DNA of 64,000 nt from Microbacterium tenebrionis (lineage in GTDB: Bacteria; Actinomycetota; Actinomycetes; Actinomycetales; Microbacteriaceae): contig NZ_CAHJXQ010000004.1 in NCBI RefSeq assembly GCF_903645325.1, positions 62,001 through 126,000 of the forward strand, in the 5' to 3' direction. The notes beneath the pieces are model-generated. The model was not told the origin of the DNA, did not search any database, and worked only from the letters and a program-made list of their open reading frames with translations. Both the position numbers and the translations under genes were made by a program. Below, in pieces: positions 51,558 through 62,206 of this stretch (positions are counted from its first letter, which is position 1; each line of letters starts with the position of its first letter).

Positions 51558-53351
51558 TCAGCGCCCGCCGGAGAAGCCTCCACCGCCCCCGCCGCCGGAG
51601 AATCCGCCGCCGGAGGATCCGCCGAAGCCCGATGAGCTGCCGCTCGACGGCGACGAGTACGTCGACGAGGTGCGGGTGGCACTGGAGAGCAGCGCGACGC
51701 GCGAGACGATGTAATAACTGTTGCCGTCGATCCAGCCCGGATGCCGCTCGTACTGGGCGTACGTGTTCTCGAGCACCCTGCCCCATTCGCTCTCCTCGCC
51801 GAACAGGATCGCGTAGGGGAGCAGCCGCTCGTACACGTGGATGACGTCCACGCCGCCGTCGCTGCGGCGCTCGGCGCCGGAGTACGACTGCAGCATCCGC
51901 AGGCGATCGGCTTCTGCGACGCGGATGAACTCCCGCACGCCCTCGAGGTACTCCAGCTGCAGCGCGCCCTCGCGGGTGAGCACCGTGTGCCGTCGGAACG
52001 CGACGACGCTCGAGATGATCACGAAGACGCCGACGAGCAGGGTCGCGAACAGCAGCGGGGCGGCCGAATCCCGTCCCTGGATCGCGCTCCACACGGCCAG
52101 CCCGAGCATGCCGGCGAAGGCGATGAGAGCGATCGATGCGATCACGCGCGCCGTCGTGCTCCCGACTTTCTCGGTCCACCCGCGCTTGCCCGCTTCCTTC
52201 GACGACGCCTTCAGGAGCGACTGGATCCTGCCGGCGAACGCCTTGCTGTTCTTCGGCATCTTCATGACGATGCCGGTCTCATCGCTGCCGAACAGCGCCT
52301 TCAGCGACCGCCCGTCGATCGGATCGGGGATCGGCGCGTCCAGTCGACGCAGGCGCGGGCGCCGCTTCTTCTGGCCCTCCTCCGGGATGTCCTCCAGGCG
52401 CAGCATCCCGCGCACCGCCAGATGGATGATCTGCGCCGTCAGCGGGTTCTTCGCCCCCGGGATGATCGTGCTCGCCAGCAGGGGCGGCATGGCGTCGGGC
52501 ACGTCGTACTGCGCGACGACGATGCCCGTGCCCCGGCGGCGGCGCCGCACCATCATGGCCGTCGCGACCCATCCGCCGATGCCGAGGAGCGCCGCGCCGC
52601 CGCCGACGGCGTAGGGGAGGACGTCGGTCGCGGGATTGGGGAGGCGTGCGGGCGGCTGTGTGACGGTGCCCGGTTCGAGAGCGATGGCGACCGTGACCCC
52701 CTCGCCGGCAGTCAGCGCGTCGGCGGCGACCGTGAAGGTCTCACCCGAGCGGTCGATGTCGCAGGGATCGGTCGACCCCTGCGGTCCCTGATAGCAGGCG
52801 GCATCGCCGGTGAGGTGAGGCGCCAGGCTCTCGTCGAAGCGGACGGTCGCGTCGAACCGGCCGATGTCCTGCGTGCTGTCGAGCGGCAGGAGATCCCAGT
52901 AGAACTCGTCGACCTTCGTCTGGGACGCCGCCAGGATCACGTCGCGCATCTCGTACTCGATGACGTAGGTCGTCGAGCCGTGCACGTAGTCGTCGGTGCC
53001 GGTGAGGACGTACAGCATGCCGTCGTCCTCCTCCGTCTCGTACGGGACGTCGTCGCCGTTCTCGTCCCGCACCGACAGGATGCGCGTGTCGAGCGACGCG
53101 CCCTGGTAGCGCTCCGGGTACCCGGCCACGATGCCGCGGTTCTGGTCGGACTCCGGGAACTCGGCCACGCGGGTCTCGGTCGCGTGGAGGGTGGCGCGCC
53201 CGTCGGCATCCATCCCCACCTCGAAGGTCGACTCCCATGACGAGAAGTCGAAGTCGTCGACGTCGGTCTCCGCCGCGGATGCCGCAGCAGCGGATGCCGT
53301 GAGCAGGGCGCTCGTCGCAACGATGGTCAGCGTCAGAGACCGGAGGTGCAT
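51558..53351 (-). CDS. DUF2207 membrane protein
   Basis: The 597-residue protein has a signal peptide ([22 protein letters not shown]), an extracytoplasmic DUF2207 domain (about 30-235), a membrane helix ([20 protein letters not shown]), a cytoplasmic stretch with [16 protein letters not shown], two helices (about 410-460) and a C-terminal Gly/Ser tail ([18 protein letters not shown]). Function of the family is unknown. Start at 53351 leaves 87 bases to divergent lysS, including a dispersed repeat copy. Confidence 0.88.
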   Translation of the reverse strand: MHLRSLTLTIVATSALLTASAAAASAAETDVDDFDFSSWESTFEVGMDADGRATLHATETRVAEFPESDQNRGIVAGYPERYQGASLDTRILSVRDENGDDVPYETEEDDGMLYVLTGTDDYVHGSTTYVIEYEMRDVILAASQTKVDEFYWDLLPLDSTQDIGRFDATVRFDESLAPHLTGDAACYQGPQGSTDPCDIDRSGETFTVAADALTAGEGVTVAIALEPGTVTQPPARLPNPATDVLPYAVGGGAALLGIGGWVATAMMVRRRRRGTGIVVAQYDVPDAMPPLLASTIIPGAKNPLTAQIIHLAVRGMLRLEDIPEEGQKKRRPRLRRLDAPIPDPIDGRSLKALFGSDETGIVMKMPKNSKAFAGRIQSLLKASSKEAGKRGWTEKVGSTTARVIASIALIAFAGMLGLAVWSAIQGRDSAAPLLFATLLVGVFVIISSVVAFRRHTVLTREGALQLEYLEGVREFIRVAEADRLRMLQSYSGAERRSDGGVDVIHVYERLLPYAILFGEESEWGRVLENTYAQYERHPGWIDGNSYYIVSRVALLSSATRTSSTYSSPSSGSSSGFGGSSGGGFSGGGGGGGFSGGR

Positions 53352-53370
53352 GTCTTCGAGGCTACTGGCC

Positions 53371-53390
53371 GCCCTTCGACAGGCTCAGGG
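53371..53390. repeat. Dispersed short repeat copy upstream of lysS
   Basis: GCCCTTCGACAGGCTCAGGG is the best copy of the element also seen at 27149 and, inside folP, at 46911. Confidence 0.55.
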
Positions 53391-53438
53391 ATCGGATCGC
53401 CGCCCGGTAAACTCGAAGGCGACTTTCAAGGAGCCGCC

Positions 53439-54962
53439 ATGACCACCGCGCCCGACGCGCCCACGCCCGCCCCCGAGACCGAGGAGGACGTCCACGAGCA
53501 GAAGGCCGTCCGCCTCGCCAAGCGCGAGCGCCTGATCGAGCAGCGCGCGGGAGCCGGCGGCGGAGCGTTCCCGGTCGGCGTGCCTGTCACCCACGCGATC
53601 CCGGCGCTGCGCGCCGAGTACGGTGAGCTCGAAGCGGGTGCGCAGACCGGTGTCGTCGTCGGCATCGCCGGCCGCGTCGTCTTCAGCCGCAACACCGGCA
53701 AGCTCTGCTTCGCGACGTTGCAGGCCGGCGACGGATCGCGCATCCAGGCCATGATCTCGCTCGCCGAGGTCGGCGAGGAGTCGCTGGCTCGCTGGAAGGA
53801 GTTCGTCGACCTCGGCGACCACGTCTTCGTGCACGGCGAGGTCATCTCCAGCCGCCGCGGCGAGCTGTCGATCATGGCCGACGACTGGGCGATCGCGTCG
53901 AAGGCGATCCTGCCGCTGCCGAACGCCTACGCCGAGCTCAGCGAGGAGGGCCGGGTCCGCAGCCGGTACCTCGACCTCATCGTGCGCGAGCAGGCCCGCA
54001 CCACGGTCCGCGCTCGCGCCGCCGTCAACGCGAGCCTGCGGGCGACGTTCGGATCGCACGACTACCTCGAGGTGGAGACCCCGATGCTGCAGGTGCAGCA
54101 CGGCGGAGCATCCGCTCGTCCGTTCATCACGCACTCGAACGCGTTCGACACCGAGCTGTACCTGCGCATCGCGCCGGAGCTGTACCTGAAGCGGGCCGTC
54201 GTCGGCGGCATCGAGCGGGTGTTCGAGATCAACCGCAACTTCCGCAACGAGGGCGCCGACTCCACGCACAGCCCCGAGTTCGCGATGCTCGAGGCATACC
54301 AGGCGTACGGCGACTACGACCAGATGGCCGAGCTCACGCAGGAGCTCGTGCAGCAGGCCGCCATCGCGGTGAGCGGCTCGACCACGGTGACATGGGCCGA
54401 CGGCACCGAATACGACCTCGGCGGCGAGTGGGACCGCATCTCGATGTACGAGTCGCTGTCGGCTGCCGCCGGACGCACCTTCACGCCGCAGGACCCGGTC
54501 GGCGAGCTCATCGCGTTCGCCGAGCAGCACGGCGTCGACGTCCCGCCGCACGCCATCCACGGCAAGCTCATCGAGGAGCTCTGGGAGCACTTCGTGAAGG
54601 GCGACCTCGTGCGCCCGACGTTCGTCATGGACTTCCCCGTCGACACCTCGCCGCTCGTGCGCGAGCACCGGTCGATCCCCGGCGTCGTCGAGAAGTGGGA
54701 TCTGTACGTGCGCGGGTTCGAGCTCGCCACCGGATACTCCGAGCTCGTCGACCCCGTGATCCAGCGCGAGCGCTTCGTCGAGCAGGCGAAGCTCGCAGCC
54801 AAGGGCGATGTCGAAGCCATGCGCGTGGACGAGGAGTTCCTGCGCGCGCTCGAGCACGGCATGCCGCCGTCGGGAGGCATGGGCATGGGCATCGACCGTC
54901 TGCTCATGGCCATCACCGGGCTCGGCATCCGCGAGACGATCCTGTTCCCGCTGGTCAAGTAG
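53439..54962 (+). CDS. lysS: Lysyl-tRNA synthetase, class II
   Basis: The 507-residue enzyme has an N-terminal OB-fold anticodon-binding domain (about 65-170) and a class II catalytic core: motif 1 around [10 protein letters not shown], motif 2 [20 protein letters not shown] and motif 3 [19 protein letters not shown]. It charges tRNA-Lys. ATG 53439 follows AAGGAG. The 3' end overlaps the convergent DUF4192 gene by eight bases. Confidence 0.97.
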   Translation: MTTAPDAPTPAPETEEDVHEQKAVRLAKRERLIEQRAGAGGGAFPVGVPVTHAIPALRAEYGELEAGAQTGVVVGIAGRVVFSRNTGKLCFATLQAGDGSRIQAMISLAEVGEESLARWKEFVDLGDHVFVHGEVISSRRGELSIMADDWAIASKAILPLPNAYAELSEEGRVRSRYLDLIVREQARTTVRARAAVNASLRATFGSHDYLEVETPMLQVQHGGASARPFITHSNAFDTELYLRIAPELYLKRAVVGGIERVFEINRNFRNEGADSTHSPEFAMLEAYQAYGDYDQMAELTQELVQQAAIAVSGSTTVTWADGTEYDLGGEWDRISMYESLSAAAGRTFTPQDPVGELIAFAEQHGVDVPPHAIHGKLIEELWEHFVKGDLVRPTFVMDFPVDTSPLVREHRSIPGVVEKWDLYVRGFELATGYSELVDPVIQRERFVEQAKLAAKGDVEAMRVDEEFLRALEHGMPPSGGMGMGIDRLLMAITGLGIRETILFPLVK

Positions 54963-56082
54963 CCCTCGGGCGCCGGAACGCCCAGTCCGGGAGCACCGCG
55001 GCGTCGATGAGTGTGCACAGCAGTCGCGCGAGCGAGTAGCCAGGATCGATCGCGGCAGCCTCGTCGAGGTGGTGCTGGGCGTGCGTTGAGCGACCCAGCG
55101 CCCACGACAGCCAGGCGGCGAGCGTCAGCGGTGCCGGCCGAGACGCGCGTGGCGCCCGCGCTGCGGCGCCGCGCACGAGCTCGAGCGCTGCACGCAGACG
55201 CGCCGGATCCGGACCGTCGCCCTGGCCGATGACCAGCCGACCGAGGTCATCGGGAACCGGGCGCCCGGTCGCAGAGAACGCCAGCTGCGCATCGAAGGCG
55301 CGGATGCCGGTCGGCAGATCGGTCGCCCATTGCAGCAGTGCAGCATCGCGCAGCTGCGGACGCTCCAGGCACCACAGCAGGGCAGCCGTCATGAACGGCG
55401 GCAGATCGCCCGGGTGCTCGAGCAGGCTCTCGAAGAACATCGGCATGTCGTCGAGGAGCAGCATCGCGGCCAGCGCCTGGGGGTTCTCACGCCCGTCGTG
55501 CTGAGCGGCATCGAGCGAGGCCTCATGTGCGAGCACCTCGGTGAGGTCGCGCAGCGCGCGCCCCACCCGCTCCCTCTCGGCGAGGTCGACGTCGGGCAGT
55601 TCGCTGCCGGCATCCTGATCGACGGAGACGTCGGCGACGCCGTCGAGATCGGGCACGGGCGGCAGATCGTCGAGCGGCTCGAGCTGCGGGTCGTCGTCGA
55701 GGTAGCTCGACCATCCGCACGGCATGACGCACAGCGCGTCGACGATGCGCAGGCCCGATTCGGCGGCCACTCCCAGGAGCTCGTCCATCGCGACGGTCAA
55801 CGGCAGGATCATGCCGTCGGGCGTGCACTGGGGCACGTCGTCGACGTACGCGACGGCGGCCACGGCATCCACGTCGCCCACACGGGCGAGCAGACCGACC
55901 GCGGTGTCGGCGTACTCCTCGATCTCGACGTCGTCGCGCGGAAGGTCGATGCGCATCGCGCCGTGCGCTCGGGAGGACTGGAACGGCACGAGGATGATGC
56001 TCTGCCGGGGGGTGAAGCCGGCCAGGGCCGGCACGAGGCCGAGGAAATCGGCGGAGCCATGTGCTTTCAGGACTGTGGTCAT
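54955..56082 (-). CDS. DUF4192 protein
   Basis: The 375-residue soluble protein begins [20 protein letters not shown] and [13 protein letters not shown], the hallmark of actinobacterial DUF4192 proteins, and ends with the family's helical repeats ([32 protein letters not shown]). Function is unknown. It converges with lysS. Confidence 0.87.
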   Translation of the reverse strand: MTTVLKAHGSADFLGLVPALAGFTPRQSIILVPFQSSRAHGAMRIDLPRDDVEIEEYADTAVGLLARVGDVDAVAAVAYVDDVPQCTPDGMILPLTVAMDELLGVAAESGLRIVDALCVMPCGWSSYLDDDPQLEPLDDLPPVPDLDGVADVSVDQDAGSELPDVDLAERERVGRALRDLTEVLAHEASLDAAQHDGRENPQALAAMLLLDDMPMFFESLLEHPGDLPPFMTAALLWCLERPQLRDAALLQWATDLPTGIRAFDAQLAFSATGRPVPDDLGRLVIGQGDGPDPARLRAALELVRGAAARAPRASRPAPLTLAAWLSWALGRSTHAQHHLDEAAAIDPGYSLARLLCTLIDAAVLPDWAFRRPRAT

Positions 56083-56214
56083 GCCGAGAGTGTGGCCGCT
56101 GCATCCTGTGCCGGACCGGGACTCACAGGTCGGGCTCCGAATCAGACCTTGTGCAGGAAGAGTGGGTCACGTAACGGGGCCCGGACCGTCGCGTGGAACG
56201 CGTACCATGGAGGG

Positions 56215-56388
56215 ATGGACACGTTCTGGGCTGCCGTCGCATGGTCGCTCCTGCCGACCCTCGCCGTCAGCGTCGTGTTCTTCTTCGTGGTGCGGGGAAT
56301 CATCCGGTTCGACCGGACAGAGCGCAAAGTGCACGCCCGGATCGAGGCCGAGGAGCGCGCAGCGCGCGGCCTCCCGCCCCGGCCCTGA
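56215..56388 (+). CDS. Small membrane protein conserved in Actinobacteria
   Basis: The 57-residue protein has one membrane helix (FWAAVAWSLLPTLAVSVVFFF) then a basic and acidic tail (RFDRTERKVHARIEAEERAA). Its ATG at 56215 has ATGGAGG just upstream. Small proteins of this form are widespread and uncharacterised. Cardiolipin synthase follows on the same strand. Confidence 0.7.
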   Translation: MDTFWAAVAWSLLPTLAVSVVFFFVVRGIIRFDRTERKVHARIEAEERAARGLPPRP

Positions 56389-56463
56389 CCGGGCGTCCGC
56401 ACCACCCACTACGCTGAGTGGATGCGCCGGATCCGACGCCGGGCGCTGGATACGGGGTGAAGC

Positions 56464-57918
56464 GTGGACCAGTGGCCGCTGTGGGTGCTGATCTTCGCCT
56501 TCATCGTCGACCTCGCCGTCCGCGTCATTGCGATCATCGTCATCCCGCGCAACCGACGCCCCACCGCGGCCATGGCGTGGCTCCTCGCCGTGTTCTTCAT
56601 GCCGTACATCGGCGTGCTGCTGTTCCTCGTGATCGGCAACCCGCGTCTGCCTCGGGCGCGCAGGCGCAAACAGGAGCAGATCAACGAGTACATCGCCGAG
56701 ACGAGCGACCAGTTGCAATTCGGCACGCTCCGCCCGCACGCCCCGCAGTGGCTGAGGTCGGTCGTGGCGATGAACCAGAACCTCGGCGCGCTGCCGATCT
56801 CGGGCGACAACGGCGCGCACCTGATCAGCGACTACCAGGAGTCGCTCGATGCCATGGCCGAGGCGATCCGCGCGGCCGAGGAACACGTGCACGTCGAGTT
56901 CTACATCCTGCAGTCGGATGCAGCGACCGACAACTTCTTCCGTGCTCTCGAGGAGACCGCCGCGCGCGGCGTCCCCGTGCGCGTGCTGCTCGATCACTGG
57001 GCGAACCGCTGGAAGCCGCGCTATCGCGCCACGATCAAGCGGCTGGACGCGATGGGGGCCGACTGGCATCTGCTGCTGCCGATGCAGCCGCTCAAGGGCC
57101 GGATGCAGCGTCCCGACCTGCGCAACCACCGCAAGCTCCTCGTCGTGGACAACAAGGTCGGCTACCTGGGCTCGCAGAACGTGACCGACTCGTCCTACAA
57201 CCTGAAGAAGAACATCAAGCGGGGTCTGCACTGGGTCGACCTCATGGCCCGCGTGGACGGGCCGATCGTGCTCAGCCTCAACGCGATCTTCCTCAGCGAC
57301 TGGTACAGCGAGACCGATGAGATCCTGAGCGACATCGACATCACCACGCCCGGTGTCGGAACGGGCGACCTGGACTGCCAGATCGTGCCGTCCGGGCCCG
57401 GCTACGAGGTCGAGAACAACCTGCGGCTGTTCCTCGCGCTGCTGTACGGCGCGCAGGAGAAGATCATGATCGTCAGCCCCTACTTCGTGCCCGACGAGGC
57501 GCTGCTGCTCGCGGTCAGCTCGGCCTGCGATCGCGGCGTGCAGGTCGAGCTGTTCGTCTCGGAGGAGGGCGACCAGGCCGTCGTCTACCACGCGCAGCGC
57601 AGCTACTACGAGGCGCTGCTGCGGGCGGGCGTGCGCATCTGGATGTACCGCAAGCCGTTCATCCTGCACACCAAGAGCCTCACGATCGACGACGAGATCG
57701 CGGTGATCGGATCGAGCAACATGGACATGCGCTCGTTCGGTCTGAACCTCGAGGTGTCGATGCTCGTCCGCGGCGAGGAGTTCGTCGCCGAGATGCGCGC
57801 CGTCGAGGACGAGTACCGGTCGCTCAGCCGCGAGCTGACGCTGGAGGAGTGGATGCAGCAGCCGCTGCGCTCCACCGTGCTCGACAACCTGGCCCGGCTC
57901 ACCTCGGCGCTGCAGTAG
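56464..57918 (+). CDS. cls: Cardiolipin synthase
   Basis: GTG 56464 gives 484 residues: two N-terminal membrane helices (about 5-60) and two phospholipase-D HKD motifs, NHRKLLVVDNKVGYLGSQN (about 220) and LHTKSLTIDDEIAVIGSSN (about 402). The enzyme condenses phosphatidylglycerol to cardiolipin at the membrane. Length is typical. Its end runs into a CTGCAG-rich stretch. Confidence 0.95.
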   Translation: MDQWPLWVLIFAFIVDLAVRVIAIIVIPRNRRPTAAMAWLLAVFFMPYIGVLLFLVIGNPRLPRARRRKQEQINEYIAETSDQLQFGTLRPHAPQWLRSVVAMNQNLGALPISGDNGAHLISDYQESLDAMAEAIRAAEEHVHVEFYILQSDAATDNFFRALEETAARGVPVRVLLDHWANRWKPRYRATIKRLDAMGADWHLLLPMQPLKGRMQRPDLRNHRKLLVVDNKVGYLGSQNVTDSSYNLKKNIKRGLHWVDLMARVDGPIVLSLNAIFLSDWYSETDEILSDIDITTPGVGTGDLDCQIVPSGPGYEVENNLRLFLALLYGAQEKIMIVSPYFVPDEALLLAVSSACDRGVQVELFVSEEGDQAVVYHAQRSYYEALLRAGVRIWMYRKPFILHTKSLTIDDEIAVIGSSNMDMRSFGLNLEVSMLVRGEEFVAEMRAVEDEYRSLSRELTLEEWMQQPLRSTVLDNLARLTSALQ

Positions 57919-57945
57919 CTGCAGCAGCTGCAGCTGCTGCAGCAG
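57910..57945. repeat. CTGCAG/CAGCTG palindromic run
   Basis: Thirty-six bases made almost only of CTG and CAG triplets span the cls stop codon, with several self-complementary hexamers (CTGCAG, CAGCTG). It can fold into hairpins and may act as terminator or have arisen by triplet slippage. Confidence 0.8.
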
Positions 57946-57951
57946 CGGGCG

Positions 57952-58083
57952 TCGGGCTCAGCCGGCGACGAGCAGCTCGGCACGGCGGCCGCGGAATCAG
58001 TGCTCGCACAGCTGCGCGGCGAGGACGCCAGCGCACGCAGCCGGATCCTCGAGTGCCCCGTGGTCTGGCGCGGCTCGGCCTGA
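57952..58083 (+). pseudogene. C-terminal remnant of a LacI-family regulator
   Basis: In the cls frame, after its stop, the reading SGSAGDEQLGTAAAESVLAQ continues to RSRILECPVVWRGSA and a TGA at 58081. This resembles the last 35-40 residues of LacI/GalR repressors (L-G-x-x-A-A-x-x-L-L-A ... L-x-x-x-V-V-x-R-G-S-A). No start codon, DNA-binding domain or ligand domain is present, so it is a relic left by deletion. The match is short and the call tentative. Confidence 0.5.
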
Positions 58084-58152
58084 GTCGCATCCGCGGTGTC
58101 CGAGGGCGCGAAAAGGATTGAGACGATCACCCTCCCGGTGACACCATCAGGT

Positions 58153-58896
58153 ATGCGCCCTCTTCAGATCGTCACCTCCGGGTTCGCGCTCGCAGCGATG
58201 ACGCTTCTCATCGCCGGATGCGCGAGCGGCCCTGCATCCCCCGAACCGACGAGCAGCGCGGCGCCAGACGGCTCGGGTGCGTCATCGGCCCCGGTCGTGG
58301 AGGACGACATCGAGGCAGCGTGGCTCGACGACGGACGCATGGTCGGCATCGTGACCCTGGGCTCGTCCACGTGCATCCCGATCGTCGACGAGATCACCGG
58401 GGAAGGCCAGACTGTGAGAGTCTCTCTCGTCGACGCGCCTGCCGTGGAGGGATCCGAACCGATCTGCACCGCCGATCTCGCGCCGCGGGCCACCCTCGCC
58501 GCGCTGCCCGAGGGAGTCGACCCGACGAAGGACGTCGAACTCGTCGTGACGCTCGGCGACATCACCGACGACGTCGACCTCGATGGAAACCCGGGGCTCA
58601 CCGGCGTCCCCGGTGAGACAACCACCTTCGAGCCCAGCGCCGGCTGGTTCGACGACGAGGGCGTCGTGCTGCTCACCTGGGGCTCGTCCACGTGCCCGCC
58701 GATCGTCGAGGACATCGACCAGCAGGTCACCGGAGCGACCATCTCGTTCGCGACACAGGACGGTGCCTGCACGATGGACATGGCCCCGCGCGCCACCGTC
58801 ATCGGACTGAGCGGTGACATCGACGACGACGTTCCGTTCGCGCTCACGCTGACCGGCGGCGGTCTCGAAGCAAAGGTCGACGTCCTCGCCGGCTGA
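58153..58896 (+). CDS. Lipoprotein with two tandem copies of an unknown domain
   Basis: ATG 58153 gives 247 residues with a lipoprotein signal (MRPLQIVTSGFALAAMTLLI then AGCA). The mature part has a Ser/Pro linker and two repeats of about 75 residues: VGIVTLGSSTCIPIVDEI ... DLAPRATLAAL and VVLLTWGSSTCPPIVEDI ... DMAPRATVIGL. Each carries a Cys pair (GSSTC and CTADLAP/CTMDMAP) that could form a disulfide. I recognise similar proteins as hypothetical in Microbacterium. Envelope location is well supported; function is not known. Confidence 0.75.
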   Translation: MRPLQIVTSGFALAAMTLLIAGCASGPASPEPTSSAAPDGSGASSAPVVEDDIEAAWLDDGRMVGIVTLGSSTCIPIVDEITGEGQTVRVSLVDAPAVEGSEPICTADLAPRATLAALPEGVDPTKDVELVVTLGDITDDVDLDGNPGLTGVPGETTTFEPSAGWFDDEGVVLLTWGSSTCPPIVEDIDQQVTGATISFATQDGACTMDMAPRATVIGLSGDIDDDVPFALTLTGGGLEAKVDVLAG

Positions 58897-58899
58897 CCC

Positions 58900-59898
58900 T
58901 CAGAGACCGTCGACCGGGTGCCCCTCCGGCAGTGCGAGCAGCAGCGCGTCGCGGGCGACGCGGCAACGGATGCGCACCGCGAGTCCGAACTCGTCGCCGT
59001 CGAGCTCGATCGCGGTCGGCTCGATCGGAGCAACTTCGGCGGTCTGCCCGCGCAGATACCGCACCGAGGCTTCCTTACCTCGGCGCTGGAGCACGAGGCG
59101 TCCGGCGCGGAACCGCCGCAGCACCGAGTTGTCCCACCAGATCTTGCGCCACACGCCCAGCCAGCCGAGAGGTCCGGTGGGCTGGATGATCGCGACGTCC
59201 ATGACGCCGTCCGCGATCGAGGCGCCCGGGATCAGCGCTATGCCCGCCGGGAGCGTGCCGCAGTTCGCGAAGAGCACGCTGTGCACCTTCGTGGAGTGCA
59301 GGCGCGAGTCGTCCATCTGGTAGACGATGCTGAACGGCTTGGCGTTCGGCAGCGAGCGCGCAGCACCGTCGACGTACGCGACCCAGCCGACGGACTTCTT
59401 GAGGTCGGGGCGGGTGTTGGCGATCATGTCGGCGTCGAGCCCCATGCCCGCCAGCACCACAAACGCGTGCTCGACCGTCTCGCCGTCTTCGCGGGTGAGC
59501 TCGGCCCAGCCGATGTCGATCGGATGCCGGATGCCGCCGAGTGCGGCGCGGATCATGCGGCCGGGGTCCAGCAGCGGCAGACCGAGGTTGCGGGCGAGGA
59601 GATTCCCGGTACCGCTCGGGACGATCGCGAGGGGCACGTCGGTGCCGGCCATGGCCTCCGCCACCGCGCGCACCGTGCCGTCGCCACCGGCGACGAGCAC
59701 CACATCGGCGCCCGCGGCGATCGCATCGCGCGTGGCCTGCTGCCCGGCATCCTCGATCGTCGTCGGATAGAACAGCGGCGGCGCCCACTCGGCGTCCTTC
59801 GAATGGCCGCGCAGGGACGCGCGCAGCCTCTTCTCGTCGACTTTGATGGGGTTGAAGACGAGGGCCGCCTGGCGCTGCAACGGTGTGGGCTTCGTCAT
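58900..59898 (-). CDS. Diacylglycerol kinase catalytic-domain protein
   Basis: The 332-residue protein has the DAGK motifs AALVFNPIK, VLVAGGDGTVRAVAEAM and LAIVPSGTGNLLARNLGLPL, then the C-terminal YegS/DAGK fold (LPAGIALIPGASIADGVMDV). Members phosphorylate diacylglycerol, sphingosine-like or undecaprenol lipids; substrate is unknown here. ATG at 59898 is preferred. It is divergent to serS with 48 bases between starts. Confidence 0.9.
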   Translation of the reverse strand: MTKPTPLQRQAALVFNPIKVDEKRLRASLRGHSKDAEWAPPLFYPTTIEDAGQQATRDAIAAGADVVLVAGGDGTVRAVAEAMAGTDVPLAIVPSGTGNLLARNLGLPLLDPGRMIRAALGGIRHPIDIGWAELTREDGETVEHAFVVLAGMGLDADMIANTRPDLKKSVGWVAYVDGAARSLPNAKPFSIVYQMDDSRLHSTKVHSVLFANCGTLPAGIALIPGASIADGVMDVAIIQPTGPLGWLGVWRKIWWDNSVLRRFRAGRLVLQRRGKEASVRYLRGQTAEVAPIEPTAIELDGDEFGLAVRIRCRVARDALLLALPEGHPVDGL

Positions 59899-59946
59899 GG
59901 CGTTCACTCTACGACGGTCGCGGATGCCAGCGCCTAAGCTTGAGGC

Positions 59947-61218
59947 ATGATCGACCTCGCACTCCTCCGCGACCAGCCCGAGATCGTCCGCCGTTCCCAG
60001 GCGGCGCGCGGCCACGACGTCTCCACCGTCGACGCCGCGATCGAGGCCGATCGATCGCGGCGCGCCGCGCTCACGGCGTTCGAGGATCTCCGCGCCGAGC
60101 AGAACGCGTTCGGCAAGCAGGTCGCGAAGGCGCCCAAGGAGGAGAAGGCCGGGCTCGTCGCGCAGGCGAAGGAGCTCGCCGACCGCGTCAAGCAGGCGCA
60201 GCAGGCGTCGAACGCGGCAGCGGATGCCGCGGCATCCGCGCTGGCGCTCATCGAGAACGTCGTGATCGACGGTGTTCCCGCCGGTGGCGAGGCCGACTTC
60301 GTCGAGCTGCGCCGCGTCGGTGAGACGCCCGTGTTCTCCTTCGAGCCGCGCGACCACCTCGAGATCGGCGAGAAGCTCGGCGCGATCGACATGGAGCGCG
60401 GGGCGAAGGTATCCGGTGCGCGGTTCTACTTCCTCAAGGGGATCGGCGCCCGGCTCGAGATCGCGCTGATGAACCTCGCGCTCGACAAGGCGCTTCAGAA
60501 CGGCTTCACGCCGATGATCGTCCCGACGCTCGTGCGCCCCGAGATCATGCAGGGCACCGGGTTCCTCGGCGAGCACGCCGATGAGGTCTACCACCTCGAC
60601 AAGGGCGACGACCTCTACCTCGTCGGCACGAGCGAGGTCCCGCTCGCCGGTTACCACAAGGATGAGATCGTCGACCTTTCTGCAGGCCCCCTCCGCTACG
60701 CCGGGTGGTCGACGTGCTACCGCCGCGAGGCCGGCTCGTACGGCAAGGACACCCGCGGCATCATCCGCGTGCACCAGTTCAACAAGCTCGAGATGTTCGT
60801 TTACACGACACCCGAGGCGGCCGAGCAGGAGCACCTGCGCCTGGTCGCGCTGCAGGAGGAGATGCTGACCGCGCTCGGGCTGTCGTACCGGGTGATCGAT
60901 GTCGCAGCGGGCGATCTGGGCTCGAGCGCCGCGCGCAAGTACGACATCGAGGCCTGGGTGCCCACGCAGGGAGCGTTCCGCGAGCTGACATCGACCTCCA
61001 ACTGCACGACGTTCCAGGCGCGCCGGCTCGACATCCGTCACCGTGCCGAGGCCGGCGGGCGGACCGAGCACGTCGCGACGCTGAACGGCACGCTCGCCAC
61101 CACCCGCTGGATCGTCGCACTGCTCGAGACTCACCAGCAGGAGGACGGCTCGGTGCGGGTGCCGGAGGTGCTGCGGCCGTATCTCGGCGGGCTCGAAGTG
61201 CTGGAGCCCGTGGCGTGA
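59947..61218 (+). CDS. serS: Seryl-tRNA synthetase
   Basis: The 423-residue class II enzyme starts [18 protein letters not shown], has the N-terminal antiparallel coiled coil (about 30-105) that grips the long arm of tRNA-Ser, and the catalytic core with [30 protein letters not shown] motif 2 ([14 protein letters not shown]) and [16 protein letters not shown] motif 3. The stop overlaps the next gene by GTGA. Two tRNA-Ser genes lie within 3 kb downstream. Confidence 0.97.
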   Translation: MIDLALLRDQPEIVRRSQAARGHDVSTVDAAIEADRSRRAALTAFEDLRAEQNAFGKQVAKAPKEEKAGLVAQAKELADRVKQAQQASNAAADAAASALALIENVVIDGVPAGGEADFVELRRVGETPVFSFEPRDHLEIGEKLGAIDMERGAKVSGARFYFLKGIGARLEIALMNLALDKALQNGFTPMIVPTLVRPEIMQGTGFLGEHADEVYHLDKGDDLYLVGTSEVPLAGYHKDEIVDLSAGPLRYAGWSTCYRREAGSYGKDTRGIIRVHQFNKLEMFVYTTPEAAEQEHLRLVALQEEMLTALGLSYRVIDVAAGDLGSSAARKYDIEAWVPTQGAFRELTSTSNCTTFQARRLDIRHRAEAGGRTEHVATLNGTLATTRWIVALLETHQQEDGSVRVPEVLRPYLGGLEVLEPVA

Positions 61219-62021
61219 CCTCCCCCTGGCTCGTCGGGCTCGACGTCGACGGCACGATCATCCTGCAGGACGAGACGATGAGCCCCGGCGTGCCCGAGGC
61301 GGTCGCACGCGTGCGGGATGCCGGGCACGTCGTGACCATCGCGACCGGACGCAGCTGGGCGGCCACCGAGCGCTGGGTGGATGAGCTGGGCATCACGGCC
61401 GAGTACGTGGTGTGCTCGAACGGCGCCGTCACGATGCGCCGTGTCGGTTCGGGAGAGAGCGGCGGTTGGGAGCGGTGGCACGTGGAGACCTTCGACCCGA
61501 GCGCGGTGCTCTCGCTGCTCACCGAGCGACTGCCGGAGGCCCACTACATGGTCGAGCTCGATGACGGCACCCGCCTGTTCACCGGCGAGCTGGCCGATTG
61601 GACTCTCGACGGCGGCCGCAAGGTGGCGATCGACGAGCTGGCCGGTGAGCCGGTATCGCGCGTCGTCGTGGTCTCGCCGGGCCACGACGAGGACGACTTC
61701 CACCGCATTGTGGCCGAGACTGGTCTCAACGAGGTCTCGTACGCGATCGGCTGGACGGCGTGGCTCGACATCGCCCCGCAGGGCGTCGACAAGGGCAGCG
61801 CCTTGGCGCGGGTGCACGCAGAGCTCGGAACGTCGGACGGTCACGTGCTCGTCGTCGGCGACGGCCGCAACGACGTCGGCATGTTCGAATGGGCGCGGGC
61901 ACAGGGCGGTCGCGCGGTCGCGATGGGCCAGGCGCCGGACGAGGTCAAGGATGCTGCGACCGAGGTGACCGGCGACGTCGAGGCCGGCGGGCTCGCGCAC
62001 GCCCTGGACTCGCTGCTGTAG
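61215..62021 (+). CDS. HAD-family (Cof-type) phosphatase
   Basis: GTG 61215 gives 268 residues with HAD motif I ([13 protein letters not shown]), motif II (TIATGRSW), a C2-type cap and motif IV ([15 protein letters not shown]); the Lys of motif III is in DKGSALARV. Cof-type enzymes dephosphorylate small metabolites such as sugar phosphates or flavin precursors. It is translationally coupled to serS. Confidence 0.92.
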   Translation: MTSPWLVGLDVDGTIILQDETMSPGVPEAVARVRDAGHVVTIATGRSWAATERWVDELGITAEYVVCSNGAVTMRRVGSGESGGWERWHVETFDPSAVLSLLTERLPEAHYMVELDDGTRLFTGELADWTLDGGRKVAIDELAGEPVSRVVVVSPGHDEDDFHRIVAETGLNEVSYAIGWTAWLDIAPQGVDKGSALARVHAELGTSDGHVLVVGDGRNDVGMFEWARAQGGRAVAMGQAPDEVKDAATEVTGDVEAGGLAHALDSLL

Positions 62022-62102
62022 CATCCAGGGCGTCCCCAGGTCAGGCCGAGATAATGAATGCGGCTAGACTCGACCACTGATCGGCGGATTTCGTCCGTCG
62101 AT

Positions 62103-62187
62103 GGAGGGCTGTCCGAGCGGCCGATGGAGCTGGTCTTGAAAACCAGTGGGCAGAAATGTCTCGTGGGTTCGAATCCCACGCCCTCCG
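62103..62187 (+). tRNA. tRNA-Ser (UGA)
   Basis: The 85-base class II tRNA has acceptor GGAGGGC/GCCCTCC, anticodon TGA in GGTCTTGAAAACC, a variable arm (TGGGCAGAAATGTCTC) and T-arm TGGGTTCGAATCCCA. CCA is not encoded. The LCP gene starts 20 bases later. Confidence 0.95.
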
Positions 62188-62206
62188 CAGATGTGAAAGG
62201 CACCGA

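Noticed and set aside
57849..58121. Ala-rich plus-strand open frame over the CTG/CAG run
   Set aside because: The poly-Ala and Arg-rich reading is an artefact of the triplet repeat in another frame.
58918..59937. Plus-strand open frame opposite the diacylglycerol kinase-like gene
   Set aside because: Amino-acid composition is typical of an antisense shadow; the minus strand encodes complete GGDGT and PSGTGN motifs.
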